Shown one piece after another: positions 1 through 5,796 of a stretch of 5,847 nucleotides of DNA; within the stretch, counting starts at the first letter, position 1, and each line of letters begins with the position of its first letter. The notes beneath the pieces are model-generated. The model saw only the letters and a program-made list of their open reading frames with translations. It was not told the origin of the DNA and did not search any database. This DNA is from Promethearchaeota archaeon (GTDB lineage: Archaea > Asgardarchaeota > Lokiarchaeia > Sigyniarchaeales > Promethearchaeaceae): positions 1 through 5,847 of the forward strand of contig WJKO01000236.1 in NCBI GenBank assembly GCA_014729055.1. The letters are read 5' to 3'. Both the position numbers and the translations under genes were made by a program.

Positions 1-2411
1 ATTATTGTCAATGCATACATTTTGATTTACCAGAACCAAAAATTCCAATTATTGTGTGGGCCAGGTTATTTTTAGATATTGCACCATATTTAATTAAACA
101 TGGGGCAGATAATACCATTACGATTAGTTTTTTCCACCGACAATTCTTGCAAGTGGTGGAGAAGAGATATTTAGAGGATTCTATTACTATTAAGCGTCAT
201 GAAATATTAGGATCATATTTTGAGAAACAAAGTCTATTCTACCGAAAAGATAAAAAGAAAACGCCAAATTATCGAAAATGCTCAGAAATGGTCTACCATT
301 TCATACGTTCCAATCAATGGTCAAAAATATCTAGTTATTTACGGGATCTATCCTTTATCAATGCAAAAGTAACAGCAAAATATGTCGATGACTTAATTAG
401 TGAATATCAGTTTCTTTTGAGTTCTGATAGAGAAGATTTGCCATTTCATGAAGAAATTAAGAAAATAAAACAATTTATAATCCAGCAAGCACATAATTTT
501 CGCAGATATCCTTCTCTGGTGTTTCAACAAGCACTAAACCAAGCAGAAAATACACTTCCTGCCAAAATGGCTCGTGATTTAATCAATCAAGAAAAACCAT
601 TAAATTCATGGTTAGAATGGAAGAATAAGTCTGAAATCTTGGATCCGTCTTGTATTGTAACATTTTTCGGACATACAGCGTGGGCTGAAGATGGAGCCTT
701 CTCACATGATGGCAAATATGTAGTATCATGTGCCTCCGATCGATTAGCAAAAATATGGAATGTGAGTACAGGTCTAGAATTATTAACTCTACGAGGACAC
801 ACAGAAGAGGTCAAAGCATGTGTTTTCTCTCCCGATGATAATTATGTGTTGACGGCGTCTGCTGATAAGACTATGAAACTATGGGATAGAACTGATGGAA
901 GTGAGGTGCGTTCATTTACTGGACATACGGATGCGGTCAATTGTTGTTGTTTTTCTCCAGATGGTAAAACTCTAATTTCTGGTTCTGATGATAATACAAT
1001 AAGGATATGGAATACAGAAACTGCACAATGTCTTAATATTCTCTCGGGTCATAAGAGAGAAGTAAACGATTGTAAATTTCTGCTTGATGGGCAAAAAATC
1101 GTCTCTGCCTCCTCTGATAGTAGTCTAAGATTATGGGATATTAATACCAATCAGACAATTCATGAATTTCTGGGTCACACTGAACCTGTTAATACTTGTG
1201 CCGTCTCTTCCGATGGGAACTTGATGGCTTCAGGTTCAGCGGACCAGACTCTTAAGGTATGGGATCTATCCACTTTGGAACAAAGGTTCTCACTTAACGG
1301 ACATAAGTATATCATTCAATGCGTTGATTTTTCGCCAGATAACAAATTGTTGGTTTCTGGAGGACAGGATAACTTGTTGAAACTCTGGGATTTGGATACG
1401 AGAAAATGTATAAGAACAATAAATGCACATATTTATGGCGTGTATGGTTGTGCATTTTCACCAAATGGAAAGTATGCTCTTAGCGTTTCCTCCGATTTTA
1501 CTCTAAAATTGTGGGATATTGCCGCAGCATCAACTTCAAAGTCATTAATCAATCATGATGAAGGTGTATGGGGTTGTTCATTTACTGAAAACGGAAACCA
1601 GTTGATGACAATAGCTCGAGATAAGGGAATAATAAATTGGGATGTTACCAAAGGTAAATCCTTAAATCTAATAGAACCAACTCTTCCATATTCATGGGGT
1701 GGTTCTATATCACCTAATAATTTAAAATTCGCTTTTGCTTCATGGGATAAGTCTTTGGGGGTCTTTAATACAAAAACGGGTGATAAGATCCAGACATTAA
1801 ATGGTCACGAGAATTTTATTCATGCATCTGCATTTTCAAGCGATAATACAAAAATATTGACCGGAAGTATGGATACAAATCTAAAATTATGGGATATTGA
1901 GACTGGAAATTGTTTGCGGACATTAAAGGGTCATGAAAGTATGATTTGGAGTTGTATTTTCTTCGATAATGATAATCATGCGTTGTCCGCATCAAAGGAT
2001 GGCACAATTAGAGTCTGGGATCTAAAGTCTGGTAATTGCGAAAAAGTACTGAGGGGACATTCTGATGACGTGAAAACGGTCGTTCTGTCGAATGATGAGA
2101 CATATATTCTTTCTGGCAGTTCTGATAATTCGATAAAATTATGGAACCTTTCATCCGGGAAATGCTTAAAAACATTTTTTGGGCATCAAGATTTCATTAG
2201 TAATTTGGTTTTCTTTCCGAATAATAGTACAAGATTTGCGTCTGTGGGTTGGGATTATACATTAAGGATCTGGGATATCAACAAGAAAGACCCATTATTA
2301 ATATTTCCGACGCTTGCGCAAGGTGCAGCTCTCTGCATCAATGATAACGGAATTATTGCAACGGGTGATGAAGTTGGGATCGTCTATATTCTTGAGTTAA
2401 AAGGTTTGTGA
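1..2411 (+). CDS. STAND-type protein, C-terminal part: winged-helix/helical region plus 14 WD40 blades (5' end beyond window)
   Basis: This is the 3' part of a large signal-transduction ATPase (STAND, NACHT-WD-like) protein. The frame is open from base 3 upstream of the first usable start, a GTG at 54 with no Shine-Dalgarno site, and the upstream codons continue the family pattern (LPEPKIPIIVWARL), so that GTG is probably internal. With residue 1 at base 54, residues 1-40 carry the segment ending FFHRQFLQVVEKRYL, typical of the winged-helix region behind the NTPase in NACHT/TEP1-like WD40 proteins. Residues 50-165 are helical (HEILGSYFEKQ, MVYHFIRSNQW, RRYPSLVFQQALNQ). Residues 203-785 are fourteen WD40 blades. 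In this family the propellers usually sense a ligand and the NTPase oligomerises to trigger an N-terminal effector; neither NTPase nor effector is visible here. No signal peptide or membrane segment is seen, so it is probably cytosolic. The stop overlaps the next gene. The fold is secure; a role in defence, signalling or scaffolding cannot be decided. Confidence 0.9.
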   Translation, partial: YCQCIHFDLPEPKIPIIVWARLFLDIAPYLIKHGADNTITISFFHRQFLQVVEKRYLEDSITIKRHEILGSYFEKQSLFYRKDKKKTPNYRKCSEMVYHFIRSNQWSKISSYLRDLSFINAKVTAKYVDDLISEYQFLLSSDREDLPFHEEIKKIKQFIIQQAHNFRRYPSLVFQQALNQAENTLPAKMARDLINQEKPLNSWLEWKNKSEILDPSCIVTFFGHTAWAEDGAFSHDGKYVVSCASDRLAKIWNVSTGLELLTLRGHTEEVKACVFSPDDNYVLTASADKTMKLWDRTDGSEVRSFTGHTDAVNCCCFSPDGKTLISGSDDNTIRIWNTETAQCLNILSGHKREVNDCKFLLDGQKIVSASSDSSLRLWDINTNQTIHEFLGHTEPVNTCAVSSDGNLMASGSADQTLKVWDLSTLEQRFSLNGHKYIIQCVDFSPDNKLLVSGGQDNLLKLWDLDTRKCIRTINAHIYGVYGCAFSPNGKYALSVSSDFTLKLWDIAAASTSKSLINHDEGVWGCSFTENGNQLMTIARDKGIINWDVTKGKSLNLIEPTLPYSWGGSISPNNLKFAFASWDKSLGVFNTKTGDKIQTLNGHENFIHASAFSSDNTKILTGSMDTNLKLWDIETGNCLRTLKGHESMIWSCIFFDNDNHALSASKDGTIRVWDLKSGNCEKVLRGHSDDVKTVVLSNDETYILSGSSDNSIKLWNLSSGKCLKTFFGHQDFISNLVFFPNNSTRFASVGWDYTLRIWDINKKDPLLIFPTLAQGAALCINDNGIIATGDEVGIVYILELKGL
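660..2408 (+). repeat. Fourteen tandem WD40 repeats, 126-bp period
   Basis: Residues 203-785 (residue 1 at base 54) divide into fourteen units. The first twelve are each exactly 42 residues with no indel, the thirteenth is 43 and the last, incomplete one is 36. The core pattern is a GH at unit positions 4-5, a Cys at position 12 in blades 2-5, 7, 8 and 11, SPDG or similar at 15-18, an Asp at 27 and WD/WN at 33-34. Blades 1-6 and 10-13 have GH; blade 7 has AH, blade 8 NH, and blades 9 and 14 lack it. Blade 9 (539-580) also lacks the Trp, and blade 14 lacks the WD. Fourteen units fit two seven-bladed propellers, with the weak blades at the 7/8/9 junction and at the C-terminus. The copies have diverged at the DNA level, so this is an old protein repeat and not a recent DNA expansion. 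Confidence 0.93.
2401..2411 (+). promoter_or_regulatory. Translational-coupling junction (GTGA overlap) with weak ribosome binding site
   Basis: The TGA stop of the WD40 gene (2409-2411) overlaps a GTG start (2408-2410) of the methyltransferase-like gene. An AAAAGGT stretch (2399-2405) is a weak Shine-Dalgarno match. It lies only 2 nt before the GTG and 11 nt before an in-frame ATG at 2417, so neither spacing is ideal and the start stays ambiguous between 2408 and 2417. Either start leaves no room for a separate promoter outside coding sequence, which implies one transcript and probably coupled translation. Confidence 0.55.
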
Positions 2412-3664
2412 TATCTATGACGATACAAAATGAGAAAAAAAATTCTCCAAATCCTTTGTTTCCTGATGATCGGTTAACACCTCGAGACAGAGTATTAAAT
2501 ATACTAGATCATAAAGAAGCAGATCGTGTTCCATTAACCGAATTATCTATGGACTCAGCGGTAATAGCCAAATATTATGGTTCCAAACAATTATTGGCAA
2601 TTCTCAACTCAAAAGTATTATCATTGGCCAAACTAATTCCCTTCTGGCGGCATTTGGTCGGATTTGGCATGAAATCCAAGGCTATTATCGTTAGCCAGAT
2701 GAAAGGTGTCATTGATCTCTATTCTAAAATGGGTTTTGACATAGTATTTACTCCTTTGGGGCTTTTTCCGACTAAGGGACATAATCGAGAATGGAGAAAG
2801 AAAATCCTACCAGATCCAAGACATTATGTTGATGAATTTGGTCGAATGTTCCAGCTTATTGATACTAAATACGGAATTATTTCTTATTATAAAGATGGCA
2901 TTCTGAAAACTCCTGAATTATATGATAAATTCGGACCTATAGATCCAGATCATCCCGCACGAATGGCCGTAGCAAATAGCGTGTTAAAACTGACAAAAAA
3001 CAAAGAAGGGAGGGAATACATATTTCCGATTCCCGCGTTATTTGGTGTCGTTGAATCAACGTGGGAGGGTATGGGATTGACCGCTTTTAGCAAATATGTC
3101 CGTAAAGACAAAAAATTTATTAAGAGAGTTATGAAGGATCGTGCAGATTTTACGATAACTATGGCTAAGAAGATCGCGCATTTGGATTATCCTGTAATGT
3201 TAATATATGATGATTACGGATACAAACAAGGACCATTCTTAAGTCCCAAGAACTTTAAAGAACTGGTCATTCCCCAATTGCAACGTATCGTTGATGGTGT
3301 GCATAAAGCGGGAATGAAACTAATGTTGCATAGCTGTGGAAACTTAAATGAAATACTCGATGATATCATTTCAACGGGTGTTGATGCTTTACATCCAATT
3401 GAACCCACTGCATATATGGATATTTTCAAAATTAAAGAGAAATATGGCGAAAAAGTAACTCTTATGGGTAATGTATCTCCTCAAGATCTACAAGATAAGC
3501 CTCCGGACTATATTAGAGAATACGTCAGAAAATTGATGTCAAAATTACCAAAGAACGGAGGATATATCTTTTCTTCGGGGCATTCAATTAACCCTGCTGT
3601 TGAGCTTGATAACTATCTTGCCATGCGAGATGAGTTTAAGAAACATTGTTATTATGAAAAATAG
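2408..3664 (+). CDS. Uroporphyrinogen decarboxylase-fold protein, corrinoid methyltransferase-like (MtaA/CmuA type)
   Basis: The protein has 418 residues (415 from the alternative ATG at 2417) and belongs to the URO-D superfamily, whose methyltransferase branch moves methyl groups between corrinoid proteins and thiols such as coenzyme M. Seen in sequence: PRDRV and DRVP near the N-terminus (25-42), DDYGYKQGPFLSP (268-280), HSCGN (308-312), ALHPIEP (327-333), TLMGNV (351-356) and GGYIFSSGHSI (384-394). H308 and C310 match the first two zinc ligands expected in MtaA-like enzymes. The third ligand region, often a Cys after the GGYI motif, has His392 instead. The N-terminal RQAGR-type substrate motif of HemE is absent, so haem synthesis is unlikely. 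No corrinoid-binding protein or second methyltransferase subunit is in the window, so the substrate is unknown. It follows the WD40 gene with overlap and is probably in its operon. Family confident; exact reaction not. Confidence 0.88.
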   Translation: MISMTIQNEKKNSPNPLFPDDRLTPRDRVLNILDHKEADRVPLTELSMDSAVIAKYYGSKQLLAILNSKVLSLAKLIPFWRHLVGFGMKSKAIIVSQMKGVIDLYSKMGFDIVFTPLGLFPTKGHNREWRKKILPDPRHYVDEFGRMFQLIDTKYGIISYYKDGILKTPELYDKFGPIDPDHPARMAVANSVLKLTKNKEGREYIFPIPALFGVVESTWEGMGLTAFSKYVRKDKKFIKRVMKDRADFTITMAKKIAHLDYPVMLIYDDYGYKQGPFLSPKNFKELVIPQLQRIVDGVHKAGMKLMLHSCGNLNEILDDIISTGVDALHPIEPTAYMDIFKIKEKYGEKVTLMGNVSPQDLQDKPPDYIREYVRKLMSKLPKNGGYIFSSGHSINPAVELDNYLAMRDEFKKHCYYEK

Positions 3665-3800
3665 ATCTTTCGTCACGATTTTCTTAAAAATCTCCATTTT
3701 AATCTTAAGGTTAATTTATTAACAAAATGAATAGAATGTAGAATATAATAGTATTATGCTTTAGCATAAATATCGGTGCTAAATAATATAAAAAATTGAA
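3665..3800. terminator. Convergent intergenic region with alternative AT-rich hairpins
   Basis: This 136-bp gap separates two convergent genes. TTATGC (3754-3759) and GCATAA (3764-3769) form a 6-bp stem with a TTTA loop. Overlapping it, TTTAGCA (3760-3766) and TGCTAAA (3777-3783) form a 7-bp stem with a 10-nt loop; the two structures exclude each other. For the - strand gene, a six-T run (+ strand A at 3790-3795) follows its stop by about 5 nt. For the + strand gene, TTTT runs occur at 3679-3682 and 3697-3700. Archaeal termination depends mainly on T-rich tracts, so a bidirectional termination zone is the simplest reading. No gene is seen in it. Confidence 0.4.
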
Positions 3801-4739
3801 TTATACAAAATATTTTGCAATAGGTCCAAAGAATTTGACTATTTCTCCCCCTATCCCAATATTTTGCCTAAAATCATCAATAAAATTATCAAGAGTTCTT
3901 GTCTGGTAATTTAATAATTTCTGAGAAGTTGTAGTATCATAATAATCTATGTAATACCAATTAGTCGTGAATTTACTCCTGTCGGGTAATGGTATATTGA
4001 ATACGCCCATCATTTTTTCAATAATCTCATGATATTTTACTTGGCAAGATTTGCCACCTGCAATGTTTAATATTTTATTCTCTGCATCGCATGACACAGC
4101 TCTGCTAAAAGCTAAAGCAACATCCATAGGATGGACAAATTCAAACCTTTGGTTATAAGGAATGGCGTATAACATTTTCAAGTTTTCAGGACTTAGCTCT
4201 TGTTTTAGATTCATGGCACCACTGACACGTAAAATTAGATACTTTAAACCAGAATCTATTAAATATTGCTCACATAAAGCTTTATGTGCGGTATATCGAT
4301 CTGTGGGATTTACGGGGTGATCAACTGTAATTGGTTTATTATTCCACATCTTGGGACCATAAATTGTAACACTACTAGCAAAGATTATCTTTCCACTAAA
4401 TTCTTGCTTCTTTGCAGTATCAATTAGTTTCCTTGTACCTTCAACATTTATTTTTTCCACAATTTTATCTGGCAATGTTTCACTTTTAGGAGGTATTATA
4501 AACGCCATATGAACGATTACATCAAATTTATTAAGGTTAGGATATGTTTCTGGGTTTGTTATATCTCCCCAAAAAACTCTAATGCTTTCATCTTGAAAAA
4601 TATCCCCTCTTGTCACTGCAATTGTGTTTTTATTTTTTATATCAAATATTGTTATTTCGTGGGCTTGTTCGTTCCATAAATTTTGCACAATATGCTGCCC
4701 TATACCTCCTAAACCGCCTGTAATCAAAACTTTAACCAA
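3801..4739 (-). CDS. NAD-dependent epimerase/dehydratase (extended SDR family)
   Basis: A 312-residue oxidoreductase of the extended short-chain dehydrogenase group, which typically acts on nucleotide sugars or related hydroxy compounds through a bound nicotinamide. The Rossmann motif TGGLGGIG lies at residues 7-14 (G8, G11, G14). Asp33 ends the second strand, which favours NAD over NADP. DIT (59-61) and HMAF (77-80) are the usual cofactor-contacting turns. Catalytic residues are visible as the ASS segment (121-123) and Y149-x3-K153 in YTAHK. FVHPMDVALAF (201-211) matches the conserved FVHVDDVA region. The C-terminal part (about 240-290) is the variable substrate domain, so the substrate cannot be named. 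The length is normal. The start codon is TTG: the frame has a stop eight codons upstream (4761-4763) with no ATG or GTG between, and a Shine-Dalgarno site sits 8 nt before the TTG. It is divergent from the HTH regulator. Confidence 0.9.
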   Translation of the reverse strand: MVKVLITGGLGGIGQHIVQNLWNEQAHEITIFDIKNKNTIAVTRGDIFQDESIRVFWGDITNPETYPNLNKFDVIVHMAFIIPPKSETLPDKIVEKINVEGTRKLIDTAKKQEFSGKIIFASSVTIYGPKMWNNKPITVDHPVNPTDRYTAHKALCEQYLIDSGLKYLILRVSGAMNLKQELSPENLKMLYAIPYNQRFEFVHPMDVALAFSRAVSCDAENKILNIAGGKSCQVKYHEIIEKMMGVFNIPLPDRSKFTTNWYYIDYYDTTTSQKLLNYQTRTLDNFIDDFRQNIGIGGEIVKFFGPIAKYFV

Positions 4740-4747
4740 ATTTATTA

Positions 4748-4754
4748 CCCTTTT
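4748..4754 (-). promoter_or_regulatory. Ribosome binding site deciding the TTG start of the epimerase gene
   Basis: On the - strand this reads AAAAGGG, ending 8 nt before the TTG at 4739-4737. It is the only good Shine-Dalgarno match between the in-frame upstream stop and the conserved Rossmann motif. It supports a leadered transcript and the TTG start. Confidence 0.65.
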
Positions 4755-4825
4755 TACTTTTTATATTAATAATTAAGTATCTATTATTCAGAATAAGTAA
4801 TGATTCTGTTGCCTTTCATCAGAGG

Positions 4826-4839
4826 TTATTTATAAATAA
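4826..4839. promoter_or_regulatory. Palindromic TATA element in the divergent promoter region
   Basis: TTATTTATAAATAA is a perfect 14-bp palindrome with the archaeal TATA box TTTATAAA (4829-4836) at its centre. It lies between the divergent epimerase (start 4739) and HTH regulator (start 4911). Taking the usual archaeal offset of about 26 bp, transcription would start near 4859 on the + strand and near 4807 on the - strand. That gives 5' leaders of about 50 and 70 nt, which suits the Shine-Dalgarno sites seen on both sides. No clear purine-rich BRE singles out one direction. A second AT-rich box on the - strand (AATATAA, 4767-4761) is about 25 nt before the TTG, but would give a leaderless message that wastes the ribosome binding site. 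Confidence 0.5.
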
Positions 4840-4858
4840 ACGGCAAAAACTAAATAAA

Positions 4859-4873
4859 TAGAGAAAATCTCTA
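4859..4873 (+). promoter_or_regulatory. Small inverted repeat at the predicted transcription start of the regulator gene
   Basis: TAGAGA (4859-4864) and TCTCTA (4868-4873) are exact inverted copies around an AAA spacer. The site falls where transcription from the 4829-4836 TATA box would begin. It could be a half-site pair for a repressor, possibly the HTH_10 protein itself, or a weak 5'-leader hairpin. A chance match in AT-rich DNA is also possible. Confidence 0.3.
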
Positions 4874-4891
4874 AGAAAGCATTCATAATCG

Positions 4892-4898
4892 AAGGAGA
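4892..4898 (+). promoter_or_regulatory. Ribosome binding site of the HTH_10 regulator
   Basis: AAGGAGA is a strong Shine-Dalgarno match. GGAG ends 13 nt before the ATG at 4911, longer than usual. There is no alternative ATG, GTG or TTG in the frame between the upstream stop (4872-4874) and 4911, so the ATG stands despite the spacing. Confidence 0.7.
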
Positions 4899-4910
4899 AA
4901 TACTTCACGC

Positions 4911-5594
4911 ATGAGATTAATAAAACTGCAAGTTTCTAATAAATTTCTAAGGCTGATGGGATTGCGGGATCTACTCAAGAATTTTAAGCGCCTCGAAGTG
5001 CTTAACGCATACCAGTATGACCGAAAAAACTTTTTCTCAATTCAGAAGATAACATTCTATGAAGAACAACTTGAAGATATTGGAGAGCAAGGGATTGAGA
5101 ATTATTTAAAAGATAAATTTAACGCAACAGATGTCGATATTATAGAGAATATCTCGAAAACTACATTTGTTTGCATGATGCAACAAAAAAGGTTTAGAGG
5201 ATTCTGGACACTTATTATACCGAAAGGACCTTGGGCGCTTGCACCGCCAGGAATAATCAATAATGAATTTGCAATATTTTCAATAATCACAACAGAAGAG
5301 TGGTATCAAAAGAAATTGAGACGTGCATTAATTCCTTATGGTAGATTTTTCCGAGTGCTAGCAATCTCTAAAGTGGAAGATTATAGGAAACTGATGCATG
5401 TTCATGCTTTCCCCGAATTTACGAAACGTCAACAAGAAATAGCATCATTTGCTGTGCGAAATGGTTTATATGAAACACCCAAACAGATTAAAGCTGAAGA
5501 TATTGCCGAAAAATTCAATATTAGCGTTTCAACGCTTAATGAACATTTGCGAAAGGTAGAGAAAAAAGCAATGCACTACTTTTTCGGTCATTAA
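4911..5594 (+). CDS. HTH_10 family (bacterio-opsin activator-like) transcriptional regulator
   Basis: A 227-residue predicted DNA-binding protein. The C-terminal 58 residues match the archaeal HTH_10 pattern: FTKRQQEIASFAVRNGLYETP (170-190) as the leading helix and turn, then AEDIAEKFNIS (195-205), and STLNEHLRKVEKKAMHYF (207-224) as the recognition and final helix. Family members are usually cytosolic transcription factors with a variable N-terminal sensing region. Here residues 1-168 form an alpha/beta-looking region (ITFYEEQLEDIGEQG, FRGFWTLIIPKGPWALAPPG) resembling the generic N-terminus of archaeal HTH_10 proteins. No PAS, GAF or CBS signature, metal cluster or membrane segment is seen, so the ligand is unknown. 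The start is the ATG after AAGGAGA. It is divergent from the epimerase gene, so control of that gene, of itself, or of both is plausible but unproven. Confidence 0.88.
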   Translation: MRLIKLQVSNKFLRLMGLRDLLKNFKRLEVLNAYQYDRKNFFSIQKITFYEEQLEDIGEQGIENYLKDKFNATDVDIIENISKTTFVCMMQQKRFRGFWTLIIPKGPWALAPPGIINNEFAIFSIITTEEWYQKKLRRALIPYGRFFRVLAISKVEDYRKLMHVHAFPEFTKRQQEIASFAVRNGLYETPKQIKAEDIAEKFNISVSTLNEHLRKVEKKAMHYFFGH

Positions 5595-5608
5595 GGAGTG
5601 CGAATATT

Positions 5609-5631
5609 TAAAGGTTTTTTTCCAAAAACTT
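5609..5631 (+). terminator. T-tract terminator candidate after the regulator gene
   Basis: About 20 nt after the TAA stop, a run of seven T (5615-5621) can also fold as AAG(G)TTTTT against AAAAACTT around a TTCC loop, with one bulged G. A second AAAGGTTTTT copy follows at 5656-5665, and a 6-bp ACTTAA/TTAAGT pair (5628-5633 and 5644-5649) lies between. The T-tract is what matters for archaeal termination; the folds are weak. Confidence 0.45.
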
Positions 5632-5760
5632 AATTCTTATGTTTTAAGTCTAAAAAAAGGTTTTTCAGGGAAAATTGAGGATTTCTTATTTGGATTCATA
5701 AAAAAAATAGTTGAAAACTGATTATCTTTACATCATTAATCAAAAACAAAATATTAAGGT

Positions 5761-5796
5761 AAAAAAAAATGGTAATGTTTTTTTTTATAAAAAAAA
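5761..5796. repeat. A9 / T9 / A8 tract array with an 18-bp AT palindrome
   Basis: Nine A (5761-5769), the spacer TGGTAATG, nine T (5778-5786), AT, then eight A (5789-5796). The A9 and T9 tracts can pair as a 9-bp stem with an 8-nt loop. T8-AT-A8 (5779-5796) is a perfect palindrome. The two pairings compete for the same T tract. The rest of 5632-5760 is AT-rich, with no gene or recognisable RNA. Confidence 0.7.
5784..5791 (+). promoter_or_regulatory. Candidate TATA box for a gene starting beyond the right edge
   Basis: TTTATAAA, the same octamer as in the divergent promoter at 4829-4836, sits inside the A/T tract. Transcription would start near 5813. The window ends in AAGG (5844-5847), which could be the start of a Shine-Dalgarno site about 56-59 nt from the box centre. 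In the regulator gene the matching distance, TATA centre to GGAG, is about 61 nt. The strand is a guess based on this spacing, and the AT richness makes a chance match easy. Confidence 0.3.

Noticed and set aside
587..814. Open frame of 75 codons on the - strand inside the WD40 gene
   Set aside because: It lies wholly within a strongly supported gene on the other strand and encodes no recognisable motif.
1816..2007. Open frame of 63 codons on the - strand inside the WD40 gene
   Set aside because: Shadow of the WD40 repeats; no motif and no supporting start signals considered convincing.
660..2408. Recent tandem DNA duplication or CRISPR-like array
   Set aside because: The 126-bp period is from protein blades; copies have diverged at the DNA level and the frame is continuous, with no spacer/repeat structure.
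3214..3429. Open frame of 71 codons on the - strand inside the methyltransferase-like gene
   Set aside because: It overlaps the conserved DDYG to HPIEP region of the URO-D-fold protein, which explains the sequence fully.
2408..3664. Reading the URO-D-fold gene as haem-pathway hemE
   Set aside because: The HemE N-terminal RQAGR-type motif is absent, and HSCGN, HPIEP and GGYI motifs fit the methyltransferase-like branch.
5102..5290. Open frame of 62 codons on the - strand inside the regulator gene
   Set aside because: Antisense shadow of the HTH_10 protein; no independent evidence.
5598..5633. 11-codon GTG frame right after the regulator stop, next to GGAG
   Set aside because: The GGAG overlaps the GTG itself, so it cannot serve as its ribosome binding site, and the product would be trivial.
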